Source: Verrucomicrobiota bacterium
GTDB lineage: Bacteria; Verrucomicrobiota; Verrucomicrobiia; Verrucomicrobiales; DEV007
Length of the DNA: 57,073 bases
Assembly (NCBI GenBank): GCA_002862135.1
Contig: PKCI01000218.1
Coordinates: 1-57,073, forward strand
Direction: 5' to 3'
Of the stretch, positions 25,075 through 34,823 are shown piece by piece; position 1 is the first letter of the stretch, and every line of letters starts with the position of its first letter. Below the pieces are notes generated by a model that had not been told where the DNA came from, did not search any database, and saw only the letters and a list, made by a program, of their open reading frames with translations. The position numbers were made by a program, and so were the translations under genes.

Positions 25075-26736
25075 ATGAAAAAAACTTCCCTTATCCTTAT
25101 CGGATTGCTGTTGTCCTGCCTGGTCAGCGCTGAAGAGAAGCGTCCTAATATTCTCTTCATCATGTCAGACGATCACGCCGCCCACGCCATCGGAGCTTAT
25201 GGCGGTCGTCTCGCAGCGCTTGATCCCACTCCGACGCTTGATCGTCTCGCCAAGGAAGGAATGCTTTTTGAAAATGCTTTCTGCACCAACTCGATCTGTG
25301 CTCCCAGCCGGGCCTGTGTCATTACCGGCCAGTATCCTCACACGAATGGGGCCTATGACCTTGGCGGAAAGATCGAATCAGAACGCCAGTATCTCGCGAT
25401 CGAAATGAAGAAGGCCGGTTACCAGACTGCTATGGTTGGTAAGTGGCATCTGAAAGAAGAACCGGGTGCTTTTGAGTTTTACACCGTCCTTCCGGGGCAG
25501 GGGAAATACCACAACCCGGAGTTCCGCATACGGGGCGAGAAGGGGTGGCCCAAGGATGTGATTACCTATAACGGCTACCACTCCTCTGATGCCATTACTA
25601 AGATCACACTGGATTGGCTCAAGGACGGTCGCGATGGAGACAAACCGTTCTTCCTGATGCATCACTACAAGGCGCCTCATGACTACTTTGAGCACGCTGC
25701 ACGTTATGACGAGTATCTTGCCGACGTGGACATCCCGGAGCCCGATAATCTCTGGCTAGAGAATCAGCCGAAGTTCGGCTCTATCGCTACACGCGGCTAT
25801 AATGATGAATTGGTGCCTCACATTGGCACTTCGATCGGAAATCGTAATCCGAGACGTTCCTATGCCGTCGATCTTCCACCGCGATTTCCGAAGGACTTTC
25901 CGCAAAACTACGTCCCTGCCGATAACACTGAGGAAGAGATCAAGCGGATGTCCTACAATGCCTACCTGAAGACCTACCTCCGTTGCGTCAAAGGCATCGA
26001 CGACAACCTTGCAAAGCTCTTCGCCTATTTAGAAGAGACCGGCGAAATGGACAACACCGTAATAATCTACACCGGCGACCAGGGCTTCATGCTCGGGGAG
26101 CACGATTATCAGGACAAGCGCTGGATGTACGAAGAGTCGATGCGTATGCCTTTTCTGATTCGCTATCCAAAGACGATCAAGGCAGGCAGCCGCACTGACG
26201 CTATCGTGGAGAATGTGGACTACGCTCCGACCATGCTTGCCTTTGCCGGAATCGAGACTCCTAAGTATATGCAGGGCGAGAGCTTTAAAGAGATCTGTGA
26301 GACCGGAAATGAGTCGGAAGATTGGAAGAAAGAAGCCTATTATCGCTATTGGATGCATATGGCTCACCACGACAATCCGGGGCATGTCGGTATTCGGACC
26401 AAGAAACACAAATTGATCTTCTATTACGGCGCGAAATACGACGGCAGCTATCGAACCCCACCGGCATGGGAGCTCTACGACCTTGCGAAAGATCCTGCTG
26501 AGAATGTGAATGTTTACGATGATCCTGCCTACGTTGACACGGTGGCCGATCTTAAAGAGCGGCTTGCAGCGCTCCGCACTAGGATAGGTGATACCGGCGA
26601 GGACTTTCCTGATCTCGAGGGCATTCTGCAGGACTTCTGGGCTTACGACAGCGACGACAAAGCCGAGGCAATCACGATTTCTAACGAATTTCTGTCTCTG
26701 CGCGAGCAGGAGCTCGCTAATAGAGAGAAGAAGTGA
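25075..26736 (+). CDS. Exported sulfatase (formylglycine-dependent, family S1)
   Basis: A 553-residue sulfatase with a signal peptide (MKKTSLILIGLLLSCLVSA). The metal site begins NILFIMSDDHAAHAIGAYGG. The formylglycine motif CAPSR has Cys at residue 75, with GQYPHTNG after it. The second metal part reads VIIYTGDQGFMLGEHDY with KRWMYEES, as in N-acetylglucosamine-6-sulfatase-like enzymes. The substrate is likely a sulfated polysaccharide (inference). Maturation needs a separate true FGE, because both FGE-like domains in this window lack the catalytic cysteines. ATG 25063 is an alternative start four codons upstream. It is followed by a TIM-barrel sugar isomerase-like gene. Confidence 0.93.
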   Translation: MKKTSLILIGLLLSCLVSAEEKRPNILFIMSDDHAAHAIGAYGGRLAALDPTPTLDRLAKEGMLFENAFCTNSICAPSRACVITGQYPHTNGAYDLGGKIESERQYLAIEMKKAGYQTAMVGKWHLKEEPGAFEFYTVLPGQGKYHNPEFRIRGEKGWPKDVITYNGYHSSDAITKITLDWLKDGRDGDKPFFLMHHYKAPHDYFEHAARYDEYLADVDIPEPDNLWLENQPKFGSIATRGYNDELVPHIGTSIGNRNPRRSYAVDLPPRFPKDFPQNYVPADNTEEEIKRMSYNAYLKTYLRCVKGIDDNLAKLFAYLEETGEMDNTVIIYTGDQGFMLGEHDYQDKRWMYEESMRMPFLIRYPKTIKAGSRTDAIVENVDYAPTMLAFAGIETPKYMQGESFKEICETGNESEDWKKEAYYRYWMHMAHHDNPGHVGIRTKKHKLIFYYGAKYDGSYRTPPAWELYDLAKDPAENVNVYDDPAYVDTVADLKERLAALRTRIGDTGEDFPDLEGILQDFWAYDSDDKAEAITISNEFLSLREQELANREKK

Positions 26737-26805
26737 TTTTCCGCTGCGTGGCTGGGACAGCTTTGCGGCTTGTCCCCGCTTCATCGGCTCTTTATGCTGA
26801 AGGCG

Positions 26806-27732
26806 ATGAACCGTCGCCGCTTTCTTTCTCAATCCGCTGGACTGTCATGCGCTGCGATCGTTCCCGCGATCGGTCAGGATTCTGAATCGGAAAGAGGAGG
26901 CGCGAGCCGGAGCCGGATTGGAGTCTCCAGCTATTCATTCTGGAGATTTCGGAACGAGGAGTATCGCCCGCTCACGGTTTGCTTGGATCATGCTGCGAGG
27001 ATCGGATTTGACGGGCTTGAGATCCTGCAGCGCCAACTGGTGGATGTTTCCTCGTCGGCGCTGAACGTGATCAAGTCGCACGCTTTCAGTCTCGGCCTCG
27101 ACTTGATGGGTTATTCAACCCACCAGGGATTTCTGTCTCCTGACAAAGCCAAACGAGAAAAGAATATCGACCATACGACGGACTGCCTCGAGCAGGCTTA
27201 TCAGCTGGGTATCCCGACGATTAGAGTTAATACTGGCACTTGGGGGACATCAAAGTCCTTCGACGACCTGATGGCGAACAAGGGGATCGAACCCCCGCTT
27301 GAAGGCTATAGTGATGAAAACGGATTCCAGTGGGTTATTGACGCCTATGGAAAACTGGCAGGGGAGGCGGAAAAACGAGGAGTCGTGATGGGATTAGAGA
27401 ATCACTGGGGCCTCGGGAGGACGGCTGCCGGGGTGATTCGCGTGATTGAGGCTGTAAACTCTCCGTGGCTGAAGGCCACGCTGGATACCGGCAATTTCCT
27501 CGAGCAGAAATACGAGCAAATGGAGGCGCTCGCTCCACACTGCGTCCTCGTCCAGGCGAAGACTTACTACGGGGGGGGCACGTGGTATTCCCTTGATCTC
27601 GACTACAGTAGAGTCGCCGCCATTCTCAAACAGGCAAACTTCCGTGGATATCTCTCCGTCGAATTTGAAGGCAGAGATAATGTTTTGTCAGGAACTGAAC
27701 GAAGCCTGAAGATGCTACGCGCGTATCTTTAG
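26806..27732 (+). CDS. Tat-exported sugar phosphate isomerase/epimerase-like protein
   Basis: A 308-residue xylose-isomerase-like TIM-barrel protein. The start MNRRRFLSQSAGLSCAA is a twin-arginine signal. Barrel motifs are IGVSSYSFW, GFDGLEILQRQL, GIPTIRVNTGTWG, VVMGLENHWG, ATLDTGNFLE and GYLSVEFEG. The conserved Glu, Asp and Glu in the last strands fit metal-dependent epimerases or isomerases. It lies 69 bp after the sulfatase, so it may process the released sugar in the periplasm (inference). An ATG at 26794 is an alternative start. It converges on the nitroreductase gene at 6 bp. Confidence 0.88.
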   Translation: MNRRRFLSQSAGLSCAAIVPAIGQDSESERGGASRSRIGVSSYSFWRFRNEEYRPLTVCLDHAARIGFDGLEILQRQLVDVSSSALNVIKSHAFSLGLDLMGYSTHQGFLSPDKAKREKNIDHTTDCLEQAYQLGIPTIRVNTGTWGTSKSFDDLMANKGIEPPLEGYSDENGFQWVIDAYGKLAGEAEKRGVVMGLENHWGLGRTAAGVIRVIEAVNSPWLKATLDTGNFLEQKYEQMEALAPHCVLVQAKTYYGGGTWYSLDLDYSRVAAILKQANFRGYLSVEFEGRDNVLSGTERSLKMLRAYL

Positions 27733-27738
27733 GAATTA

Positions 27739-28380
27739 TCACCCAATGTGATCGAACAGCTCCTCAGCCGAATAGCGAACCTTCGGTGAGGACGCATACT
27801 TGTCATCCTTGGCACGATAGCCTGCCGGGCAAACAACGGCAGTCGTAAGTCCTTTCTCAGCAAGACCGAGTGCTTCGTCATACATCGCTGGAACGAATCC
27901 TTCCATGGGGCAGCAGTCGATCCCGAGCAGGGCAGCTGAGGTCATGAAGTTCCCCAGTGCGATATAGCTTTGGAGCTTGGCCCAGCCAATACAGTCTTCA
28001 GAGCGTGGTCCTTCGATGATGTCGCCGATCATCATATTTTTGTAGAAGGCAAGCGATTCCACCTCAACGCCGCGGGCGGTGGCGGTTGCCGCAATCAGCT
28101 TGTCCACGTCGCTTTCGGTCATTTCGGTCCGAACTGCAAAAACAAGCAGGTGGGAACAGTCCGCTACCTGCTGCTGCTTGTATGAGGCGGGAACCAAAGA
28201 AGATTTGAGTTTCTGATCCTGAATGACGATAAATCTCCAAGGCTGAAGTCCGTAGGAAGAAGGGGTCAAAATGAGCGCTTCTTCGAGAGTTTTCCAATCA
28301 GCTTCGGAGATCCTCTTTTCCGGATTAAAGACTTTGGTGGCGTAGCGCCAGTTCAGCTTTTCGATCAATGTTTCGTTCAT
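27739..28380 (-). CDS. NAD(P)H-dependent nitroreductase family protein
   Basis: A 213-residue FMN-dependent nitroreductase. Motifs include WRYATKVFNPEKRIS (flavin phosphate binding), LTPSSYGLQPWRFIVI and the C-terminal LTTAVVCPAGYRAKDDKY. The layout is that of the NfsB/YfkO-like branch. It probably reduces quinones, nitro compounds or similar electrophiles in the cytosol. The start at 28380 (MNETLIEKL) matches the family; a further 32 upstream codons do not. Confidence 0.92.
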   Translation of the reverse strand: MNETLIEKLNWRYATKVFNPEKRISEADWKTLEEALILTPSSYGLQPWRFIVIQDQKLKSSLVPASYKQQQVADCSHLLVFAVRTEMTESDVDKLIAATATARGVEVESLAFYKNMMIGDIIEGPRSEDCIGWAKLQSYIALGNFMTSAALLGIDCCPMEGFVPAMYDEALGLAEKGLTTAVVCPAGYRAKDDKYASSPKVRYSAEELFDHIG

Positions 28381-28558
28381 TTTGGAAAAAATGGCCAGAA
28401 GAGCCAGATCCGTCAACGTTGGAAACCTACTGATTCGGCCCGAAGATACCAGCTGGAGGCAGGGATCGACTGTCAAAACTTAAATCATTGGGCATCGGCG
28501 AAAGCGTCACGGGAACGAAAGAATGTTTCCGTTTGAAAGACGAATTTCCGCCGTTGAT

Positions 28559-28588
28559 TTCACCTTCGAATTGACCGATTTCTATACT
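28559..28588 (+). promoter_or_regulatory. Candidate sigma-70 promoter of the yej operon
   Basis: TTCACC at 28559 and TATACT at 28583 are 18 bp apart, 42 bp before the yejA-like start. The -10 is good, the -35 only partial. Confidence 0.35.
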
Positions 28589-28629
28589 GGTGCCTATTCA
28601 GCCGGGCTCAGAGGTCGTAAACACCCGAA

Positions 28630-30432
28630 ATGATGATTCAGAAACTTCTCCACTCCGTTCTTCCCGCAGCTCTGTTTCTATCTTTATCGCATGCTGAGGA
28701 ATTCCCCGGCGCCGACTGGCAGGATGTTCCATCTCCGCTTGCTTCAGAGTTTGCTGAACCGGGTGGAGAGATTTCGATGTATGCCTCGCAGTTTCCGAAA
28801 AGTTTTAATTACCAAATCGAAAACAACGTTTTTTCCCGCGAGATTTTTCGTCTCATGTTCGAGCAATTGCTCACCATTGATGATGTGACTCTTACCTTTG
28901 GGCCTGGGATTGCTAATCGATGGGAAGTTTCCGAAGACAAGAAGCAATTCACATTTCACATCGATCCTCGCGCTCACTGGAGTGACGGGGAGCCGATCAC
29001 CGCGGAGGACGTCGCCTGGAGCTTTAATGCGGTCAAAAATCCCGAGCATCTTACCGGGCCGCTTCAGGCTTCGATGAAGCGTTTGATCGAGATCGAAGCG
29101 CTGGATGAAAAAACCGTTCGTATTACTGCCGATGAAGTTCACTGGAAGAACCAATTGGCCTGCTCGATGTTTTACATCATGCCCAAGCATTGGTGGGAAA
29201 GTCAGGACTTCAATAAGGTGAACTTTGAATTTCCGATTGTTTCCGGGCCCTACAGCCTAGGAGAGGTAAAAGAGCAGCATTTTGCGCGCCTTGAAAAACG
29301 TGGTGACTACTGGCGCGCCGGGGATGCCGTAGGTGAAGGGCAATTAAATTTTGATACCATCGAATACCGGTTCTATGCTCAGCGGGACATCGCTTTCGAA
29401 GCGTTCAAGAAAGGGGAGTTTGACCTCTTTGCAGTTTATACTTCGAGTCGTTGGATCAAGGAGACTGAGGCCGAGCGATTCAAGAAGAACTGGATAGTTA
29501 AACAGTCCGTTTTCAATCGTCAGCCAGTGGGATTCCAGGGGATGGCGATGAACATGCGCCGGGCACCCTATGATGATAAGAAAGTGCGCCAGGCCCTCGC
29601 TTATCTCATGGACCGCAAGCGCATGAACGAAACAATTATGTTCAATCAGTATCCGTTGTCCCGCTCCTACTGGGAGGATCTGTGGGGCGGTGACCACCAG
29701 AATCCCAATGAGCTGATTCCTTTTGATGTCGAAAAAGCCCGAGGCCTTCTTTCTGAAGCCGGCTGGGAAGTGAACAAGGACAGCGGAAAGCTCGAAAAGG
29801 ATGGGAAGCCTTTCGTCATTACTTTCCTGATTCGTGATCCTAGCACCGTGAAGTTTCTCCTGATTTTTGAGGAAGCCCTAAATGATGTGGGCATTGAGTT
29901 GAAGATCGACCAGAAAGACTGGGCTGGATGGGCCCGTGACATGGACGAATTCAATTTCGAAATTACGTGGGCCCCTTGGGGAGCAGTACCCTTCAAGGAC
30001 CCCGAGACGATGTGGCATTCCAGTACGGCAGAGCTGAAATCAAGCAACAATATTACTGGCTTTAAAAACGACCGAGTCGACGCGCTGATCGAGATGGCCC
30101 GCGGAGAGTTTGATGTGGAGGTTCGTCATAATATCATTCGAGAGATTGACCAGATTCTTTTTGAAGAAACCCCTTATGTGCTCCTCTGGCACCTCGATCA
30201 CACTCGTCTGCTTTATTGGAACAAGTTCGGAATGCCTGACCATGTTCTCGGCAAGTTCGACGAAGAGTGGGCAGCAGTGGACTACTGGTGGAATGACGAA
30301 TTTATGGCGGAGGATTTGGAGGCTGCCCGTGAAAGTGGTTCGGAGTTGCCACCGCCTCCGCGAGAAGTGATTTTTGACGAGGTGTTCCAACCCGGTGTGG
30401 CGCATTCGCTGCTGCCGACCCCTCTGCAGTAA
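28630..30432 (+). CDS. yejA: Periplasmic peptide-binding protein of a YejABEF-type importer
   Basis: A 600-residue extracellular solute-binding protein of family 5 (SBP_bac_5), with signal peptide MMIQKLLHSVLPAALFLSL. Typical blocks are FGPGIANRWEVSEDKKQFTF, HWSDGEPITAEDVAWSFNAV, NMRRAPYDDKKVRQALAYLM and KARGLLSEAGWE. The ~600-residue length, the long ALYxxF-type middle and the gene order with YejB-, YejE- and YejF-like partners make YejA the best match. Yej systems import oligopeptides, including microcin C-type compounds in some bacteria. ATG 28633 is an equally possible start. Confidence 0.9.
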   Translation: MMIQKLLHSVLPAALFLSLSHAEEFPGADWQDVPSPLASEFAEPGGEISMYASQFPKSFNYQIENNVFSREIFRLMFEQLLTIDDVTLTFGPGIANRWEVSEDKKQFTFHIDPRAHWSDGEPITAEDVAWSFNAVKNPEHLTGPLQASMKRLIEIEALDEKTVRITADEVHWKNQLACSMFYIMPKHWWESQDFNKVNFEFPIVSGPYSLGEVKEQHFARLEKRGDYWRAGDAVGEGQLNFDTIEYRFYAQRDIAFEAFKKGEFDLFAVYTSSRWIKETEAERFKKNWIVKQSVFNRQPVGFQGMAMNMRRAPYDDKKVRQALAYLMDRKRMNETIMFNQYPLSRSYWEDLWGGDHQNPNELIPFDVEKARGLLSEAGWEVNKDSGKLEKDGKPFVITFLIRDPSTVKFLLIFEEALNDVGIELKIDQKDWAGWARDMDEFNFEITWAPWGAVPFKDPETMWHSSTAELKSSNNITGFKNDRVDALIEMARGEFDVEVRHNIIREIDQILFEETPYVLLWHLDHTRLLYWNKFGMPDHVLGKFDEEWAAVDYWWNDEFMAEDLEAARESGSELPPPPREVIFDEVFQPGVAHSLLPTPLQ

Positions 30433-30468
30433 GTTGTAAGCTAGATCGACCATTCCCGGTCCTGCTAG

Positions 30469-31515
30469 ATGGAACGCCTCAGCTACTTTATCCGAAGACT
30501 GCTTCTCGTGATTCCCACCTTCCTGGGGATCACGTTCCTTGTATTTGGACTGACACAGTTTATTCCCGGCGGTCCGGTAGAGCAGCAACTGGCGGCGATT
30601 CGCGGATTTGGTGGTGGCGAAGCGGGCGGTGGAGCTACCGGCGGTGTCAGTATCTCCGAAGACCAGCGCAAGGCGATTGAGAAGGAGTTTGGTTTCGACA
30701 AGCCTTTCCTCGAGCGATACTGGACCTGGCTGGTCCCAGATGCGATGGGCATGAAGTCTTACTCTTACAAGTATAACAACAAAACCGTCTGGGAGCTGAT
30801 CGAGGAACGGTTTCCAATTTCGCTCACCTTTGGGATTTCGGGTTTTGTTCTCACCTACCTGATCTGTATTCCGCTCGGCATTGCCAAAGCTCTGAGGAAC
30901 GGCAGTGGATTTGATGTTGCCTCTTCGGTGGTGGTTCTAGTGCTTTACGCCATTCCCGCGTTTGCCTTCGGGATGGTTCTAAAAACCCTCTTTTGCGGAA
31001 CATCGGACACTTTCTGGGATATCTTGCCGATTGGTGGATTCCGGTCTGAGAACTGGGACGAACTTTCTTCGTGGGGCAAAGTAAAAGACCAGGCCGAGCA
31101 TATGTTTCTGCCGGTGCTTTGCTATGTGATCGGTAACTTTGCGGTTCTTACGATCCTGATGAAGAATTCGTTGCTTGACCAGATTGCTCAGGACTATGTC
31201 AGGACGGTGTTGGCCAAGGGTGGTTCGATGCGCCGCGCGGTCTGGGGGCACGCGTTGCGCAACGCGCTGATACCGATTGTGACAGGCATCAGCGGTATTC
31301 TCACGATTATGTTTGCCGGTTCGATGCTGATCGAACGGGTGTTTTCAATTAGCGGGATCGGTTTGCTGACACTCGATGCTGTGGTCGGCCGCGACTACAT
31401 GGTTTTCATGGGAGTGCTGGCGCTCACTTCCATCCTCGGGCTGATCGGTCGAATCCTTTCCGATTTCTGCTACGTGCTTGTCGATCCTCGAATTAGCTTT
31501 GGAGGTGAGAAATGA
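30469..31515 (+). CDS. yejB: Peptide ABC transporter permease, YejB type
   Basis: A 348-residue inner-membrane permease of the DppB/OppB class. It starts YFIRRLLLVIPTFLGITFLV and then FIPGGPVEQQL, with the YejB-like GFDKPFLERYWTWL in the first loop. The cytoplasmic EAA loop is ...AKGGSMRRAVWGHALRNAL. A glycine-rich stretch (GGGEAGGGATGG) at residues 46-58 is unusual. The next gene overlaps its stop by ATGA, indicating translational coupling. Confidence 0.93.
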   Translation: MERLSYFIRRLLLVIPTFLGITFLVFGLTQFIPGGPVEQQLAAIRGFGGGEAGGGATGGVSISEDQRKAIEKEFGFDKPFLERYWTWLVPDAMGMKSYSYKYNNKTVWELIEERFPISLTFGISGFVLTYLICIPLGIAKALRNGSGFDVASSVVVLVLYAIPAFAFGMVLKTLFCGTSDTFWDILPIGGFRSENWDELSSWGKVKDQAEHMFLPVLCYVIGNFAVLTILMKNSLLDQIAQDYVRTVLAKGGSMRRAVWGHALRNALIPIVTGISGILTIMFAGSMLIERVFSISGIGLLTLDAVVGRDYMVFMGVLALTSILGLIGRILSDFCYVLVDPRISFGGEK

Positions 31516-33104
31516 GGGACTGGCTGCTTCATATTCTCGATCCGAACACAAGACGGCGACTACGTCGATTCGGTAAGATCAAGCGAGCCAGGTGGTCGCT
31601 GACTTTTCTGTTAGCCATCTTTATCATCAGCCTTCTTTCTAACTTTATCGCCAACGATAAGCCTCTTATTGCCAGAGCGAACGGGCAGTGGTTTTTCCCC
31701 GTATTTAAGTTCTACCCCGAAGACGCTTTCATGGGCAACGGGGTGAATACCCGGCCGCGTTACAAGCAGTTGGAGAGGCGGCCGCTTTTCGAAGATAATG
31801 CGGACAACTGGATGTTCTGGCCAACCATTCGAAATGGTCCTGAGGAGTCCCTTGAGGCGAGCCAGATTGAAATTGATCCAACCCTGACTCTGAGCTTTTC
31901 ACCGGCTGATCAGTTGGCCACGGTCGAGGTGGATTCGCAATTGAACATACAGCGCAGTCGCGGTGCAGCCGGCTTTTACGGGAAAGCCTCTGAGTTTGAG
32001 TTGAGACGAGTGCCGCTGGCTACCGGGCCGGTCGAGGTTCCGGAGGCGATTAACGCAGCAGTTGCCAAGCGTTTTAAGAATGTGGAAACACCCGAAGTCC
32101 TGGTGACGAATGATCAGGGAATTGTATTTTCGCTCTCGCCCCATCGTCCCCGAAGTAGCGCTCCCAAGCTGGTGCGCATTTCGATGGAGCGTCTTGCTGT
32201 TGCCAGCGAAGAACAAAAGGGGGTAATCACTCCGGAAATGGAATGGGAGGGAGAGGCTCCATCAGCATGGGGAAGACTGGGAGATGAGGCAAGGGCAGCC
32301 GTTCTGGCAAGAGCCCAAGAAGCTTTGATTGTGCCTCAGGAGGATCTAGCAGTGAACAGTTCTGACGGAAAAATCAGAGTGAAGTTTGAAAGCGAAACAG
32401 TGGAGTTCCCGTTCCGTCCCGTCAAAGGGCACTGGTTGGGCCTGGACAACAGTGGGCGAGACGTGGGAGTGCGGATTTTATATGCGACGCGCTCGGCTTT
32501 GATATTTGGCATCAGTCTGACCATCGTCACCTACCTGATCGGGATTCTCCTTGGGGCTGTGCAGGGCTACTTCGGCGGCAAGATCGATATGTTCGGGCAG
32601 AGATTGACCGAAATTTGGGAAGCAATGCCCTTCCTTTTTATCATGATTTTTCTCAGCTCGGTCTATGGAAGGAGCTTTGGTCTTCTCGGTGCTGTCTACT
32701 GTGGTTTCAGTTGGATCGCGATTTCCTATTACATGAGAGCCGAGTTCCTGCGCCTGAGGAAACAGCCGTTTGTCGAGGCGGCCCGGGTTATGGCAATCGG
32801 ACGATGGAAGATCATGTTCAGGCACATTCTTCCAAACGCGCTGGTGCCGGTGATCACCTTTTTTCCCTTCGCCTTGGTGGGAGCCATTTTCACCCTCACA
32901 TCATTAGACTACCTAGGCTTTGGTTTGCCGCCAGGAACACCGAGTTGGGGTAATCTTCTGGATCAGGGCCAGGTCCAGCCCTATGCTTGGTGGCTGATTT
33001 TCTATCCTGCGATCGCTCTCTTCATCGTGAGCCTGCTGGGAATTTTTATTGGTGAAGGCGTTCGGGCTGCCTTTGATCCGCGAACCGAGTCGAAGCTTCA
33101 GTAA
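31512..33104 (+). CDS. yejE: Peptide ABC transporter permease, YejE type, with large insert
   Basis: A 530-residue permease. Residues 1-110 match YejE (first helix, then FIANDKPLIARANGQWFFPV and WMFWPTIRNG). Residues 306-530 contain the usual core: GHWLGLDNSGRDVGVRILYA, the helices, and the EAA loop VEAARVMAIGRWKIMFRHIL. Between them, about 190 residues (112-305) have no counterpart in ordinary YejE proteins, which are ~340 residues long. This insert lies in the periplasmic loop and looks beta-rich and soluble. It may contact the binding protein (inference). The reading frame is intact, so it is a genuine domain gain rather than a fusion artefact. Confidence 0.9.
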   Translation: MRDWLLHILDPNTRRRLRRFGKIKRARWSLTFLLAIFIISLLSNFIANDKPLIARANGQWFFPVFKFYPEDAFMGNGVNTRPRYKQLERRPLFEDNADNWMFWPTIRNGPEESLEASQIEIDPTLTLSFSPADQLATVEVDSQLNIQRSRGAAGFYGKASEFELRRVPLATGPVEVPEAINAAVAKRFKNVETPEVLVTNDQGIVFSLSPHRPRSSAPKLVRISMERLAVASEEQKGVITPEMEWEGEAPSAWGRLGDEARAAVLARAQEALIVPQEDLAVNSSDGKIRVKFESETVEFPFRPVKGHWLGLDNSGRDVGVRILYATRSALIFGISLTIVTYLIGILLGAVQGYFGGKIDMFGQRLTEIWEAMPFLFIMIFLSSVYGRSFGLLGAVYCGFSWIAISYYMRAEFLRLRKQPFVEAARVMAIGRWKIMFRHILPNALVPVITFFPFALVGAIFTLTSLDYLGFGLPPGTPSWGNLLDQGQVQPYAWWLIFYPAIALFIVSLLGIFIGEGVRAAFDPRTESKLQ

Positions 33105-33106
33105 CT

Positions 33107-34750
33107 ATGCCTGATCCATTACTCAGCGTGAACAATCTTGCGATTTCTTTCCATGTGGAGGGAAAGATGGTCGAGGCGGTGAAAGGAATTTCGTTTGAAA
33201 TTCAGCCGGGTGAAATTGTTGGATTGGTAGGAGAGTCCGGAAGCGGAAAATCAGTAGGTGCGATGTCCTCACTCAGGCTGGTTCCCTGTCCTCCCGGGCA
33301 GGTAGAGAGCGGGGAGATTATTTTTGGGGAAAAGAACTTGCTTGGATTGCCCATCGACGAACTGCGCAAAGTTCGAGGGAAAGACATCAGCGTGATTTTT
33401 CAGGAGCCGATGACGGCTCTTTCGCCTCTCCATCCTGTGGGAAGGCAACTCGCCGAAGCGGTTCTGGTGCATGAGCCTGACGTCTCACGCAAGGATGCTT
33501 GGGACCGCGCTGTTGAATGGCTTGATAAGGTGGGTATCCCGGATCCGGAAGAGCGGGCCAAGGCGTTCCCGTTCCAGTTTTCCGGAGGGATGCGTCAGCG
33601 CGTCATGATTGCGATGGCGCTAATCCTCAAACCGAAGCTGATCATTGCCGACGAGCCCACTACGGCGCTTGATGTGACTCTGCAGGCTCAGATCTTCGAC
33701 TTGATCCTCGGGATGAAGGCGGATGACACTTCGATTCTCTTTATCACCCATGACATGGGGGTCATCTGGGAGCTCGCCGATCGTGTTCTCGTGATGAAGG
33801 ACGGCGAAATCGTAGAGCGGGGCGAGGTGGAGCCCATCTTCGAATCTCCGAAGGATCCCTACACGCGTGAATTGCTCAGTGCGGTGCCCAGGTTGACGGA
33901 TGAACCTCTGAAGTCTTCGTTCGATCCTGATAATGATCAGCCCCTGATTGAAGTGAAGAGTTTAAGGACCTGGTTTCCGGTGAAGCGAGGTGTGTTTGCC
34001 AGGACCGTGGACTGGGTCAAGGCCGTTGAGGATGTGAGTGTCGATGTCTATTTTGGCGAGTGTCTCGGACTGGTCGGGGAATCAGGTAGCGGAAAGACCA
34101 CCTTGGGGAGATCCATCCTCGGACTGGAGGAGACTCGTTCCGGTTCTATCCGATTTGAAGGTGAAGAGATTCGCGGGCGCGGCTATCACGGGATGCGTCA
34201 CATGCGCAAGGATCTCCAGATGATTTTTCAGGATCCGTTTTCATCACTGAATCCACGACTGACGGTCCAGGAGATTCTGACGGAAGGGCTTATCGAGCAT
34301 GGACTGCTCGAAGGGGATGCTCCTGATGTGGCGGCGCACTGGTTGGAGGAAGTAGGATTGCCAGCGGAGGTGATTAATCGTTATCCCCACGAGTTTTCCG
34401 GCGGGCAGCGTCAGCGGATTTGCGTTGCACGCGCTGTAGCAATGAAACCGAAGTTCGTCGTTTGTGATGAAGCGGTATCTGCTCTCGATGTTACAATTCA
34501 GGCGCAGGTCATTGATCTGCTGATGGAACTTCGTGAAAAGTTTGGCCTTTCCTACCTGTTCATTTCCCACGATTTGAGCGTCGTGAAGCGGATTTGCGAC
34601 CGTACTGTAGTGATGCGTCAAGGTAAAGTAGAGGAGGCCGGAGAGACGATTGAGTTGATCAAAAATCCTCAAACCGACTACACACAAAAGTTGATTTCTG
34701 CGGTGCCGATTCCCGGGGATGTTTCGAAGCGGGCGAGGAACCACGACTGA
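33107..34750 (+). CDS. yejF: Dual ATPase subunit of the YejABEF-type importer
   Basis: A 547-residue protein with two ABC ATPase domains fused, as in YejF. Walker A motifs are GESGSGKS at residues 42-49 and GESGSGKT at 324-331. Signature motifs are FSGGMRQR and FSGGQRQR. Walker B regions are LIIADEPTTALD and FVVCDEAVSALD. H-loops are FITHD and FISHD. The second half has the oligopeptide-family C-terminal extension (TDYTQKLISAVP). It energises uptake from the cytoplasmic face. It begins 2 bp after yejE. Confidence 0.95.
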   Translation: MPDPLLSVNNLAISFHVEGKMVEAVKGISFEIQPGEIVGLVGESGSGKSVGAMSSLRLVPCPPGQVESGEIIFGEKNLLGLPIDELRKVRGKDISVIFQEPMTALSPLHPVGRQLAEAVLVHEPDVSRKDAWDRAVEWLDKVGIPDPEERAKAFPFQFSGGMRQRVMIAMALILKPKLIIADEPTTALDVTLQAQIFDLILGMKADDTSILFITHDMGVIWELADRVLVMKDGEIVERGEVEPIFESPKDPYTRELLSAVPRLTDEPLKSSFDPDNDQPLIEVKSLRTWFPVKRGVFARTVDWVKAVEDVSVDVYFGECLGLVGESGSGKTTLGRSILGLEETRSGSIRFEGEEIRGRGYHGMRHMRKDLQMIFQDPFSSLNPRLTVQEILTEGLIEHGLLEGDAPDVAAHWLEEVGLPAEVINRYPHEFSGGQRQRICVARAVAMKPKFVVCDEAVSALDVTIQAQVIDLLMELREKFGLSYLFISHDLSVVKRICDRTVVMRQGKVEEAGETIELIKNPQTDYTQKLISAVPIPGDVSKRARNHD

Positions 34751-34823
34751 GGGTGGATTTTCTGAGAAAGTCTCACAAAACCCGTCTTGCCGAAGCTATC
34801 AAGGAGACTTAAACTATTACCGA

